From positions 1-7,814 of the forward strand of contig CANQBT010000098.1 of the NCBI GenBank assembly GCA_947589405.1: a stretch of 7,814 nucleotides of DNA, written 5' to 3'. Shown here one piece after another: positions 1-6,673 of this stretch. The notes under the pieces were generated by a model that was not told the DNA's origin, did no database searches, and worked only from the letters and a program-made list of their open reading frames with translations. The stretch's first letter is position 1. The number at the start of each line of letters is the position of its first letter. Source of the DNA: an uncultured Clostridia bacterium. GTDB taxonomy: Bacteria; Bacillota; Clostridia; Lachnospirales; CAG-274. The translations under genes were made by a program, and so were the position numbers.

Positions 1-658
1 GGCTTACGGTCCCCCATATATGGCTAAAGTCAGGATTTTGTATAGCTGCTCTTGCTATAAGGGACATATCGTAGCAGTTAGTATAGTGATCGGGATCGTG
101 AAAGCCGTGTGGATTTGCAAAATGAGTGTCCGTACATCCCAGCTCCTTTGCCTTTGCATTCATTTTTTCAACAAAGGCGGGGATATTGCCGCTGAGATGT
201 TCTGCAACAGCACCGCATACTTCATTGGCGGATTCCAGCATAATGGCGTATATACCGTCCTCAAATGAGATCTCCTCACCGGGAATAAGTCCTATGCTGC
301 TTCCTCCTTCTCCCATAGTATCTACTGCATTCTGTGATATTGTGAGAGTATCGTCAAAATTGCCTTCCTCGCAGGCAATATAGCCTGTGAGTATTTTTGT
401 AATGCTGGCGGGATAAAGTCTTTCCTTTGAATTTTTTTCGTATATAACTATGCCTGTATCTGCGTCTACAAGTATACAGGCTCTTGAGCCTATTTCCAGT
501 TGTTTTGAGGCTTCCGCATAATTATTTATTACAGAAGGAGCTTCTGAAACAGGTTCGGTTGGGGCTTCTGAAACAGGCTCTGCAAAAATGTCTGAAAAAA
601 ATATTGTGAAACAGGTAACAAATGTGATAATATTAAAGAGGATAAATTTATGTTTCAT
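1..658 (-). CDS. D-alanyl-D-alanine carboxypeptidase (peptidase S11, DacA/PBP5-like), C-terminus beyond window
   Basis: Low-molecular-weight penicillin-binding protein that trims the terminal D-Ala from peptidoglycan stem peptides outside the membrane. The first 219 codons are present; the frame is open to the left edge, so the KTG motif and C-terminal part lie outside. Start is ATG at 658-656, with AGGAG at 672-668 and a 9-nt spacer. Residues 1-26 form a signal peptide (hydrophobic core, then FA before EPVSEAP). Residues 27-42 are a proline/glutamate-rich linker made of two copies of EPVSEAP(T/S). The catalytic motif SxxK is S85-I-T-K88 in YPASITKIL, and SxN is S143-A-N145 in LESANEVCG. The stretch around 180-210 (ANPHGFHDPDHY) is typical of the family. 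It is divergent from the competence/two-component operon. The family assignment is firm; which Dac paralogue (DacA, DacB or DacF type) cannot be told without the C-terminus. Confidence 0.93.
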   Translation of the reverse strand, partial: MKHKFILFNIITFVTCFTIFFSDIFAEPVSEAPTEPVSEAPSVINNYAEASKQLEIGSRACILVDADTGIVIYEKNSKERLYPASITKILTGYIACEEGNFDDTLTISQNAVDTMGEGGSSIGLIPGEEISFEDGIYAIMLESANEVCGAVAEHLSGNIPAFVEKMNAKAKELGCTDTHFANPHGFHDPDHYTNCYDMSLIARAAIQNPDFSHIWGTVS

Positions 659-699
659 ATAATGACACTCCTGACAATGAAGGGATTAAATCAATTATT

Positions 700-728
700 A
701 TGATAACATAATTATTATCTATATTCAA
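700..728 (-). promoter_or_regulatory. Candidate housekeeping promoter for the carboxypeptidase gene
   Basis: On the minus strand, TTGAAT (728-723, 4/6 match to the -35 consensus) is followed after exactly 17 bases by TATCAT (705-700, 5/6 match to the -10). A TG one base upstream of the -10 gives an extended -10. Predicted transcript start is near 693, leaving a leader of about 35 nt that contains the AGGAG ribosome binding site. The plus strand of the same region has only a weak candidate for the operon: CTGACA at 671-676 and TATTAT at 696-701, with a long 19-base spacer. Confidence 0.55.
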
Positions 729-764
729 GTTAAAATTTGTCGTAACAGGGAGATGAAGCGTGTA

Positions 765-1172
765 ATGAAAAGGAAAATATATTTTTTTGTTGTATTTGCG
801 GCATTTATAGCCTTTGGCACATGGTATTTTGTTAATTTCCATGATATTATGAACAGGCATAAGAGCGGAGATGAAGGCGATATTGCGTCAAATGAGAAAA
901 ATATTTCAGATAATGGTAAGTATAGTATTGACAAAAACCCAATTTCGTCGGAAAATAATAAAGAAGGCACATATGCCGATGAAAGGATAGATCTTAATAC
1001 CGCCGATGAAGCCGAGCTTTCCTCTCTGGAGGGGATCGGCGCTAAAAAAGCGGGAGACATTATAGATTACAGAAATAAGAACGGCGGCTTTAAAAGTATT
1101 GAGGATATTATGAATATCAGCGGTATAGGCGAAAGCACCTTCAATAATATAAAGAATGACATTAAAGTATAG
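765..1172 (+). CDS. comEA: ComEA-like membrane-anchored helix-hairpin-helix DNA-binding protein (short form)
   Basis: Probable competence DNA receptor, anchored in the membrane with the DNA-binding part outside, handing double-stranded DNA to the uptake machinery. ATG at 765 is preferred over the in-frame ATG at 753, because the AGGGAG at 747-752 abuts 753 but lies 12 nt before 765. The 135-residue product has a membrane segment at about 5-23, a polar Asn/Ser/Lys/Glu-rich linker at about 28-74, and the ComEA domain at about 75-135. That domain opens with IDLNTADEAEL and has two helix-hairpin-helix motifs: LEGIGAKKAGDII at 88-100 and ISGIGESTFNNIK at 118-130. The SLBB-like domain found between anchor and HhH in longer ComEA proteins is absent. 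It is the first gene of the operon; its TAG overlaps the next gene's ribosome binding site. A role in DNA uptake is inferred from the domain and from comEC downstream. Confidence 0.85.
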   Translation: MKRKIYFFVVFAAFIAFGTWYFVNFHDIMNRHKSGDEGDIASNEKNISDNGKYSIDKNPISSENNKEGTYADERIDLNTADEAELSSLEGIGAKKAGDIIDYRNKNGGFKSIEDIMNISGIGESTFNNIKNDIKV

Positions 1173-1183
1173 GGGTGTAAAAA

Positions 1184-1873
1184 ATGGCATACAGAATATT
1201 AGTGGTAGATGATGAAAAGTTAATAGTAAAGGGTATAAAATTCTCTCTTGAAAAAGAGGATATGGAAATAGACGCCGCCTATGACGGAGAGGAAGCTTAT
1301 AATCTGGCTAAGTCAAACAGCTATTCTCTTATTTTGCTTGACGTGATGCTTCCCAAAATAGACGGACTTGAGGTATGCCGCATGATAAGGGAATTTTCAG
1401 ATGTACCTATTATTATGGTGACTGCAAAGGGTGAGGATATAGATAAGATAATGGGTCTTGAATACGGTGCGGACGACTATATCACAAAGCCCTTTAACAT
1501 ACTGGAGCTTAAGGCAAGGATAAAGGCTATACTAAGGCGTAGTGTAAGATCTGCCGCAAAGCAGGAGCCTAAGAGCAATATTATAAAAGCAAGGGATATG
1601 GAGATAGACCTTGAAAGCAGGCGCTGCTTTATAAACGGCAGAGAGAAAAATCTTACCGCTAAGGAATTCGATCTTTTGGAGCTTCTTGTAAAGAATCCGG
1701 GCAAGGTATATAGCAGAGAAAATCTGCTCAATACCATATGGGGCTATGGCTATCCCGGAGATGCCAGAGCCGTTGACGTCCATGTAAGACGCCTTAGAGA
1801 AAAAATAGAAGCAACGCCCAGCGAACCTCAGTATATTCATACCAAGTGGGGAGTTGGTTATTATTTCCAGTAA
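1184..1873 (+). CDS. OmpR/PhoB-family response regulator
   Basis: DNA-binding output half of a two-component system whose kinase is encoded immediately downstream. 229 residues, normal for the family. The receiver domain (about 3-118) has the acidic pair D9/D10, phospho-acceptor D53 in LILLDVMLP, switch T80 (MVTAKG) and K102 followed by P103 (YITKPF). A linker leads to a C-terminal winged-helix DNA-binding domain (about 132-228) with LTAKEFDLLELLVKNPGKV, the recognition-helix region DARAVDVHVRRLREKI and the closing wing WGVGYYF. All catalytic residues are intact, so phosphorylation control is expected. ATG at 1184 follows AGGGG (1171-1175), which overlaps the comEA stop, with an 8-nt spacer. 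The last 20 bases overlap the kinase gene, implying translational coupling. Sequence style is PhoB/WalR-like, but the regulon is unknown. Confidence 0.95.
   Translation: MAYRILVVDDEKLIVKGIKFSLEKEDMEIDAAYDGEEAYNLAKSNSYSLILLDVMLPKIDGLEVCRMIREFSDVPIIMVTAKGEDIDKIMGLEYGADDYITKPFNILELKARIKAILRRSVRSAAKQEPKSNIIKARDMEIDLESRRCFINGREKNLTAKEFDLLELLVKNPGKVYSRENLLNTIWGYGYPGDARAVDVHVRRLREKIEATPSEPQYIHTKWGVGYYFQ
1848..1853 (+). promoter_or_regulatory. Ribosome binding site that questions the kinase start codon
   Basis: GGGGAG lies inside the end of the response-regulator gene. It touches the TTG at 1854 with no spacer, but is 6 or 9 nt from in-frame ATT codons at 1860 and 1863, and far from the first in-frame ATG at 1905. 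No in-frame ATG, GTG or TTG has a normal spacing to it. Confidence 0.45.
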
Positions 1874-3287
1874 GTTAAAAAGTCTAAGAAGTATTAAATT
1901 TAAAATGCTTGTTACATATTTTGTAATAGGCATAATACCTCTTTTGTTCTATTCCTTCAATCTGAGCCAGACTCTTCAGAATTATTTCGAGGATACCAAT
2001 GAAAAAGAGGTGCTTTATCAAGCCAATAAAATAGCCGGCTCTATACAGAAGGAGGACTATCTCAGCGATACGAGCAAGCGTGAGATGTTCTGGAACGAGC
2101 TTAGCGAAAAGAGCATAGAAGAAAATTTCAGAATAATAGTTGTGGACAGCAACGCCGTAGTAGTGGCGGATACCAATAATACGGCTATAGGACAGATATA
2201 TATAGTCCCGGAAATACTTGTTGCCCTTGCCGGCAGAGATGAAGCAAACCTAAGACCGAAGGAAGAGGCGGTATATGCTTCAGCCTATATAGAAAACGCC
2301 AATTCCCAAAAGATAGGCGCAGTACTGGTCATATCGTCTTTCAGCGATGTGTATCAGCTTATATCGGATCTTTACCGCAAGTGGATATTTATGACCATCA
2401 TAATAGGTATAATAATAGTTGCCCTTGTGGTATTTATGTCACAGATAATATTCGACCCTCTTAAAAATATACTTGCTACTATAAAGAAAATATCTTCCGG
2501 GCAGTTCCATCAAAGAATAGAGCTGAAGGGAAAGAATGAGTTTACAGAGCTTGGCGAAGCGGTCAACACAATGACTCAGCGCCTTGAGGAAGTGGATAAG
2601 TCCAGACAGGAATTTGTATCAAATGTATCTCATGAGCTTAAGACTCCTTTAAGCTCTATAAAGGTACTTAGTGAAGCAATACTCCTTCAGGATAATATAC
2701 CTGCGGAAACATATAAGGAATTTCTTCACGATATAAATTCTGAGGTCGATAGAATGACCGAAATAGTAAACGACCTTCTTGCTCTTGCAAGACTTGAAAA
2801 TAATGAAAATCAGCTCAATATAGGCAGCGTAGACGTCAATAAGATGCTTAGAGATATTATAAAAAGACTTCAGCCTCTTGCGGAAGCGAAGAATATTGAC
2901 GTTTCCTTTGAAGCAATGAAGGAGGTCAGCGTTGAAGCAGATGAAGTAAAGCTGAGTCTTGCCATATCCAATCTTGTAGACAACGGCATAAAATATACGC
3001 CTGTTGACGGAAATGTAAAGGTTTCCGTAGATGCTGACAGTCAGGATTGCTTTATTACCGTACAGGATTCCGGCATAGGCATAAGCGAGCAGGAGCAAAG
3101 CAGGATATTCGAGAGATTTTACAGAGTAGACAAGACCCGTGACAGGGAAACAGGCGGTACGGGCTTGGGTCTTGCCATAACCCATTCCATCATTATGCTG
3201 CATAACGGCTCTGTCAAGATAATAAGCGGCGAAGGCGAAGGCGCTACGTTTATAGTACGCATGCCTCTTAAGAGAAATCAGGGCTAA
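1854..3287 (+). CDS. Sensor histidine kinase with HAMP domain, partner of the upstream regulator
   Basis: Membrane sensor kinase, 477 residues if read from TTG 1854. Order of parts: short cytoplasmic N-terminus; TM1 at about 18-37; extracytoplasmic sensor region at about 38-176 (PAS/Cache-like size, with VVDSNAVVVADTN typical of such folds); TM2 at about 177-200; HAMP at about 197-250; dimerisation/phosphotransfer helix with H260 in FVSNVSHELKTPL; and an ATPase domain with N-box NLVDNGIKYTP (373-383), G1 DSGIGI (405-410), F-box FERFYR (419-424) and G2 GGTGLGL (434-440). All motifs for an active kinase/phosphatase are present. It overlaps the regulator gene by 20 bp, so the two form a cognate pair. 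The start is uncertain: an ATT at 1860/1863 fits the ribosome binding site better, and an ATG at 1905 would begin at TM1. The signal is unknown; the next gene's GerMN protein may take part in sensing. Confidence 0.95.
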   Translation: MVIISSKLKSLRSIKFKMLVTYFVIGIIPLLFYSFNLSQTLQNYFEDTNEKEVLYQANKIAGSIQKEDYLSDTSKREMFWNELSEKSIEENFRIIVVDSNAVVVADTNNTAIGQIYIVPEILVALAGRDEANLRPKEEAVYASAYIENANSQKIGAVLVISSFSDVYQLISDLYRKWIFMTIIIGIIIVALVVFMSQIIFDPLKNILATIKKISSGQFHQRIELKGKNEFTELGEAVNTMTQRLEEVDKSRQEFVSNVSHELKTPLSSIKVLSEAILLQDNIPAETYKEFLHDINSEVDRMTEIVNDLLALARLENNENQLNIGSVDVNKMLRDIIKRLQPLAEAKNIDVSFEAMKEVSVEADEVKLSLAISNLVDNGIKYTPVDGNVKVSVDADSQDCFITVQDSGIGISEQEQSRIFERFYRVDKTRDRETGGTGLGLAITHSIIMLHNGSVKIISGEGEGATFIVRMPLKRNQG

Positions 3288-3291
3288 GGAG
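3287..3291 (+). promoter_or_regulatory. Ribosome binding site fixing the GerMN gene start
   Basis: AGGAG overlaps the last base of the kinase stop codon. It is 10 nt before the ATG at 3302 but only 1 nt before the in-frame GTG at 3293, so ATG 3302 is the better start. Confidence 0.7.
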
Positions 3292-3301
3292 AGTGTTTAT
3301 T

Positions 3302-4237
3302 ATGAAAAATATCCGACAAGTATTGATATACGCTGTTCTTGCAGCCATAATAGTTACAGTCGTGGTGCTCATTTTCGTACACACTAAAAATGTTAAGCTG
3401 GCAGAGGGTACAGGCACATACAATATGTATTATGTCAACGCAGGTACAAATTCCATAGAAGCGGAGAAAAGAGTTGTGAATCTTGTAAATGACAATACTC
3501 TTATGTTCAACTCCGTTGTGGATGAGTATGCAAGCGGACCCAAAAACAGCAATTCAGGGCTTACGCTTCCTCCCGAAATAAAAATAATAGATAAGATGTA
3601 TATAGACAATACGGCATATATCAACTTGGGAGGGGGCTACAACACTCTTGCCCCCAATCTTAAGGTGCTGTGTACAGGCGCTATTGTATACACTCTTACG
3701 GATCTGAGCTTTATAAACAACGTGTGCATAAGCGTAGAGGGCGTTCCTGTTACAGACAGCAGCGGAGAAGCCTTTGTAATGAACAGGGAAAATGTAAAAA
3801 ATAATCCGGCAATAGATCCCGAAAAGACTAACCGCCAGACTGTAAAGCTGTACTTTGCCGACAATTCAGGCAAGCTTATGGCGGAAGAAAGAATGATCGA
3901 GGTAAAGCAAAGCCTTACTCTTGAAAACCAGATAGTAGAGCAGCTTATTGCAGGACCTGAAAGAAGTACTCTTTCGCCTACGATACCACCCTCTACACGC
4001 ATAAAGGATATTAAGACAGAGGAAGGCATATGCTATGTCAATCTGACTCAGGCTTTTATTAGAAATACATCTCCCTCTACAGAAAAGATAACTATATATT
4101 CAATAGTCAATTCCCTTACCGAGCTTGATAATGTAAACAAGGTACAGTTTCTTATAGAGGGCGAAAAGCTGAATGAATATGGCGGAGATATAGATTTCAG
4201 CAAGCCTTTTGACAGAGATGAATCATTAATAAGATAG
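3302..4237 (+). CDS. Membrane-anchored protein with two GerMN domains
   Basis: Extracytoplasmic protein of 311 residues of the GerM/LpqB type. One membrane segment at about 7-27 acts as an uncleaved anchor; there is no lipobox cysteine, unlike GerM and LpqB lipoproteins. Two GerMN domains follow, at about 40-150 and 181-291. They align with each other: NMYYVNAG with KLYFADNSG, EYASGP with QLIAGP, LTLPPEIKI with PTIPPSTRI, and AYINLGGGY with CYVNLTQAF. In Bacillus, GerM is linked to sporulation and germination, and GerMN domains are thought to bind protein or wall partners. Here the gene lies 14 bp after a sensor kinase, in the same order as actinobacterial mtrA-mtrB-lpqB, which suggests an accessory role for that kinase. 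The domain call is strong; the function is inference. Confidence 0.88.
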   Translation: MKNIRQVLIYAVLAAIIVTVVVLIFVHTKNVKLAEGTGTYNMYYVNAGTNSIEAEKRVVNLVNDNTLMFNSVVDEYASGPKNSNSGLTLPPEIKIIDKMYIDNTAYINLGGGYNTLAPNLKVLCTGAIVYTLTDLSFINNVCISVEGVPVTDSSGEAFVMNRENVKNNPAIDPEKTNRQTVKLYFADNSGKLMAEERMIEVKQSLTLENQIVEQLIAGPERSTLSPTIPPSTRIKDIKTEEGICYVNLTQAFIRNTSPSTEKITIYSIVNSLTELDNVNKVQFLIEGEKLNEYGGDIDFSKPFDRDESLIR

Positions 4238-4241
4238 TACT

Positions 4242-5696
4242 ATGAAAAGACCTGTAGTTTTTATACTTTTATTTCTTATATATGGAATAATAGGAGGACA
4301 GCACCTATGGGGAATTGAAGGTGTTGTCCTTTTTATTCTTGTGGGACTGGCATTTGCCCTTATTATACGCAAGATCTATAGTCTTGAAAGTGCGGTGCTT
4401 CTTGTTACGGTAGCTTTTATCGGCTTCATTTTGGGCTTTTATTCCGTAAGCTATACCAATGATGAAATAGACGCTCTTGCAGATACCGATGCGAAGCCTT
4501 ATATGAGCTGCGTTGTTACGGATATAACGGGAAGATATGACTATTACAGCCGATATACCGTAAAGCTCAGATATATGAGATACAAGGGCAAGACATATAA
4601 TGAGGATATAAGGCTAATGCTTATTACTCCGTCGGATATTGAGCCGGGAGATATAGTTTCCGTAATGGCGAAAATAGAGCATGGTCAGAATGAATTTAAC
4701 GAAAAGTACAGAATGCTCAGCAGACATATAGAATACAAGGTATGGGGAGATGCCTTTGTAACAGGTCATGAAAACAGTATAAATACATATATGTACGGCA
4801 TAAGGGAGAAAACGGCTAAGGTATACGATGCCGTAATGCCCGAAACGGAAGCGGGTATTCTTAAGGCAATAATACTGGGCGACAGACTGGATATAGATGA
4901 CGATGTATACGAGCTTTTCAAAAGCGCAGGCATTGTGCATATAATAGCAATATCGGGTCTGCATATCTCCATATTTGCAGCTATCCTTATGGTCCTCATA
5001 GGTTTTATGGGCAAAAGAACTGCCAATATATGCACTCTTGTTATGCTCTTTGTCTATGCTGTGTTTACAGGCGGTTCTCCTTCTGTGGTAAGAGCCGTTA
5101 TAATGATGTATGTCTTTATAATAGGCAGTATGCTGGGACGGGATTATGATATTATAAGCTCCTGTTCTCTTGCCTGTATGATACTTCTGATATACAGCCC
5201 ATGCTATATTTATGACGCAGGCTTTCAGTATTCTTTTACGGCTGTCTATGCTATAGGCATTGCAGACGATATTCTGCGCAGATCCAATATCGAAAATAAA
5301 TACACAAGGGCATTTGCGGTTTCTCTGTTTGTATGCTTTTGCGTAAAGCCAATAACCCTTTATTATTTTGGATATATTAATTTTGTAGATGTTATTCCGA
5401 ATATAATAGTAGTTTCACTTATGGGAATACTTGTGTTCTTCGGCGGTATGACCTCTTTGGTCGGTCTTATTTCCGTAAGAGCGGGAATTTTTATATCGGG
5501 TCTGCCTTATGCACTTTTAAAGGGCATAGAAAAGCTGAGCCAATTAAGTCTTGGACTTCCGTTTTCCAATATAGAAGGGCATATAGGCGGCGCTGTCGTT
5601 GCCGCAATATACATTCTTATAATAATAGCATATCTGTATATTATGAATAAAGAAACCGTGTCCGTCGGAGGTGATTTTGTTGAAAGAACTGGATAA
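4242..5696 (+). CDS. comEC: ComEC/Rec2-family DNA-uptake channel protein, short form without metallo-beta-lactamase domain
   Basis: Polytopic membrane protein, predicted to pass single-stranded DNA across the membrane in transformation. 484 residues. N-terminal membrane segments (about 4-67) lead into an OB-fold-like extracytoplasmic domain of the DUF4131 type (about 85-175). The Competence membrane domain (about 200-468) carries family motifs ILGDR (211-215), AISGLHISIF (236-245), GGSPSVVRA (277-285) and DAGFQYSF (325-332). Full-length ComEC normally continues into a metallo-beta-lactamase domain; here the protein ends after the last hydrophobic segment and holA overlaps the end, so that domain is not encoded downstream. 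The ATG lies 4 bp after the GerMN gene stop with no recognisable ribosome binding site, and an in-frame TAA at 4230 rules out an earlier start, so translation probably depends on reinitiation. A terminator-like hairpin lies within codons 17-33. Confidence 0.9.
   Translation: MKRPVVFILLFLIYGIIGGQHLWGIEGVVLFILVGLAFALIIRKIYSLESAVLLVTVAFIGFILGFYSVSYTNDEIDALADTDAKPYMSCVVTDITGRYDYYSRYTVKLRYMRYKGKTYNEDIRLMLITPSDIEPGDIVSVMAKIEHGQNEFNEKYRMLSRHIEYKVWGDAFVTGHENSINTYMYGIREKTAKVYDAVMPETEAGILKAIILGDRLDIDDDVYELFKSAGIVHIIAISGLHISIFAAILMVLIGFMGKRTANICTLVMLFVYAVFTGGSPSVVRAVIMMYVFIIGSMLGRDYDIISSCSLACMILLIYSPCYIYDAGFQYSFTAVYAIGIADDILRRSNIENKYTRAFAVSLFVCFCVKPITLYYFGYINFVDVIPNIIVVSLMGILVFFGGMTSLVGLISVRAGIFISGLPYALLKGIEKLSQLSLGLPFSNIEGHIGGAVVAAIYILIIIAYLYIMNKETVSVGGDFVERTG
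4292..4340 (+). terminator. Terminator-like hairpin inside the start of comEC
   Basis: GGACAGCACCT (4296-4306) can pair with AGGTGTTGTCC (4319-4329) over 11 positions with one G-U pair and a 12-nt loop. The flanking A4295-T4330 extends the stem. It is followed directly by TTTTTATTCTT (4330-4340), the layout of an intrinsic terminator. The left flank holds AGGAGG (4292-4297), which the stem would partly cover. It lies within the coding sequence, so it may act as a partial terminator or attenuator when comEC is untranslated, or it may be coincidence. Confidence 0.4.
5667..5675 (+). promoter_or_regulatory. Very strong ribosome binding site deciding the holA start
   Basis: GGAGGTGAT is a nine-base match to the 16S rRNA anti-Shine-Dalgarno sequence, inside the end of comEC. 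The in-frame GTG at 5671 is part of it and so cannot be the start. TTG at 5680 lies 8 nt after GGAGG and is the best initiation codon; TTG 5677 is the alternative. Confidence 0.75.
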
Positions 5697-6663
5697 GGAC
5701 ATAAGATCCAAAAAATTCAAAAGGGCATATCTGATTTTTGGCGATGAGCGCTATCTTGTCAATTCCTATAAGGAAAAGCTGTGCTCTGCAATAGTCGACA
5801 AAAGCACAGAGCTTATGAATTTAAATATATACGATGGACAAAATATAGCCGTAGAGGACATTATTGCTCAGGCAAATACTTCTCCGTTTTTCAGCGATCA
5901 CAGACTGATAGTCATATCCGATTCGGGACTATTCAAGGAAGGACGCAAGGAGGATACATCGGCAATGGCAAGGGCTGTTGAAAATTGCAGCGAAGAGTGC
6001 GTATTTCTTTTTTATAATGAAAAGGTGGATAAAAGAAATGCTCTTTATAAGGCTGTGAAGAAATTCGGCTACTGCTGTGAGATAAATGAACTCAGAGAAA
6101 AAGAGCTCAGTCAATGGATAACAGATTATTCAAAGGGCCGTCTTAAGGGTGCAGATGCTTCATACTTTGTACGAAATGTCGGCACAAGTCTTGAAAGACT
6201 TACAAAGGAATATGACAAGCTTGAGGCTTATGTGGGAAACGGCGCTATCAAAAGGGAATACATAGACATTGCGTGCAGCAAATCCGATGAAATGAATGTG
6301 TTTGAAATGGTAGACGCTATAGGGAATAAAAAGCCTGAAAAGGCTCTTAATATATATAACAATATGCTTTTTGCCAAAAACGAACCTATTGCGATAATGG
6401 GTATGATAGCAAGACAATTCAGGCTGATACTCAAGTGCAAATATCTTTATATGCAGAGAAAATATAATTACAGACAGATAGCGGCAGAGCTTAAAATGAA
6501 TGAATTTGTTGCAAAAAAATGCACAGAACAAGCTAAGAATTTCAAACTCTCAACTCTTATGTCGGCGATCGAAAGCTGTGCAAAATGCGACAGCGATTTC
6601 AGACAGGGGCTTGTGGACGCAAGACTTGGCGTAGAGCTTATTATAATCAAGTATTCAAGATAG
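5680..6663 (+). CDS. holA: DNA polymerase III delta subunit
   Basis: Clamp-loader subunit that opens the beta sliding clamp in the replisome; cytoplasmic. 327 residues from TTG 5680, close to the usual size of about 330-345. Visible family features are the N-terminal KRAYLIFGDERYLV (about 14-27) with the degenerate nucleotide-binding loop of delta, TSPFFSDHRLIVI (about 67-79) at the clamp-interaction region, INELREKELSQWI in the middle, and the C-terminal collar domain from about 205, with NKKPEKALNIYNNML, EPIAIMGMIARQFRLIL and the closing DARLGVELIIIKYS. It overlaps the end of comEC by 17 bp. comEC-holA order is widely conserved in Firmicutes, supporting both calls. The rpsT gene that often follows is not here. 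Being presumably essential, it has reason to be expressed independently of the terminator-like hairpin in comEC; the very strong ribosome binding site fits that. Confidence 0.92.
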   Translation: MKELDKDIRSKKFKRAYLIFGDERYLVNSYKEKLCSAIVDKSTELMNLNIYDGQNIAVEDIIAQANTSPFFSDHRLIVISDSGLFKEGRKEDTSAMARAVENCSEECVFLFYNEKVDKRNALYKAVKKFGYCCEINELREKELSQWITDYSKGRLKGADASYFVRNVGTSLERLTKEYDKLEAYVGNGAIKREYIDIACSKSDEMNVFEMVDAIGNKKPEKALNIYNNMLFAKNEPIAIMGMIARQFRLILKCKYLYMQRKYNYRQIAAELKMNEFVAKKCTEQAKNFKLSTLMSAIESCAKCDSDFRQGLVDARLGVELIIIKYSR

Positions 6664-6673
6664 GAGGTATACT

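Noticed and set aside
20..383. Two plus-strand frames of 82 and 85 codons
   Set aside because: They lie opposite the carboxypeptidase gene, whose catalytic motifs prove the minus strand is coding, and they have no ribosome binding site or recognisable domain.
725..1060. Minus-strand 111-codon frame opposite comEA
   Set aside because: It is antisense to a clear ComEA domain, resembles no family and lacks initiation signals; it is a shadow of codon usage.
1171..1183. Separate promoter or riboswitch before the response regulator
   Set aside because: Only 11 bases separate the genes and they hold the ribosome binding site; there is no room for a leader structure.
2649..3203. Minus-strand 184-codon frame opposite the kinase
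   Set aside because: It is the longest shadow frame, but it runs through the HisKA/ATPase motifs of the kinase on the other strand and shows no domain of its own.
5779..5809. Inverted repeat CTGTGCT/AGCACAG within holA
   Set aside because: A 7-bp stem with a 17-nt loop, no following T run and a location inside a conserved coding region; most likely chance.
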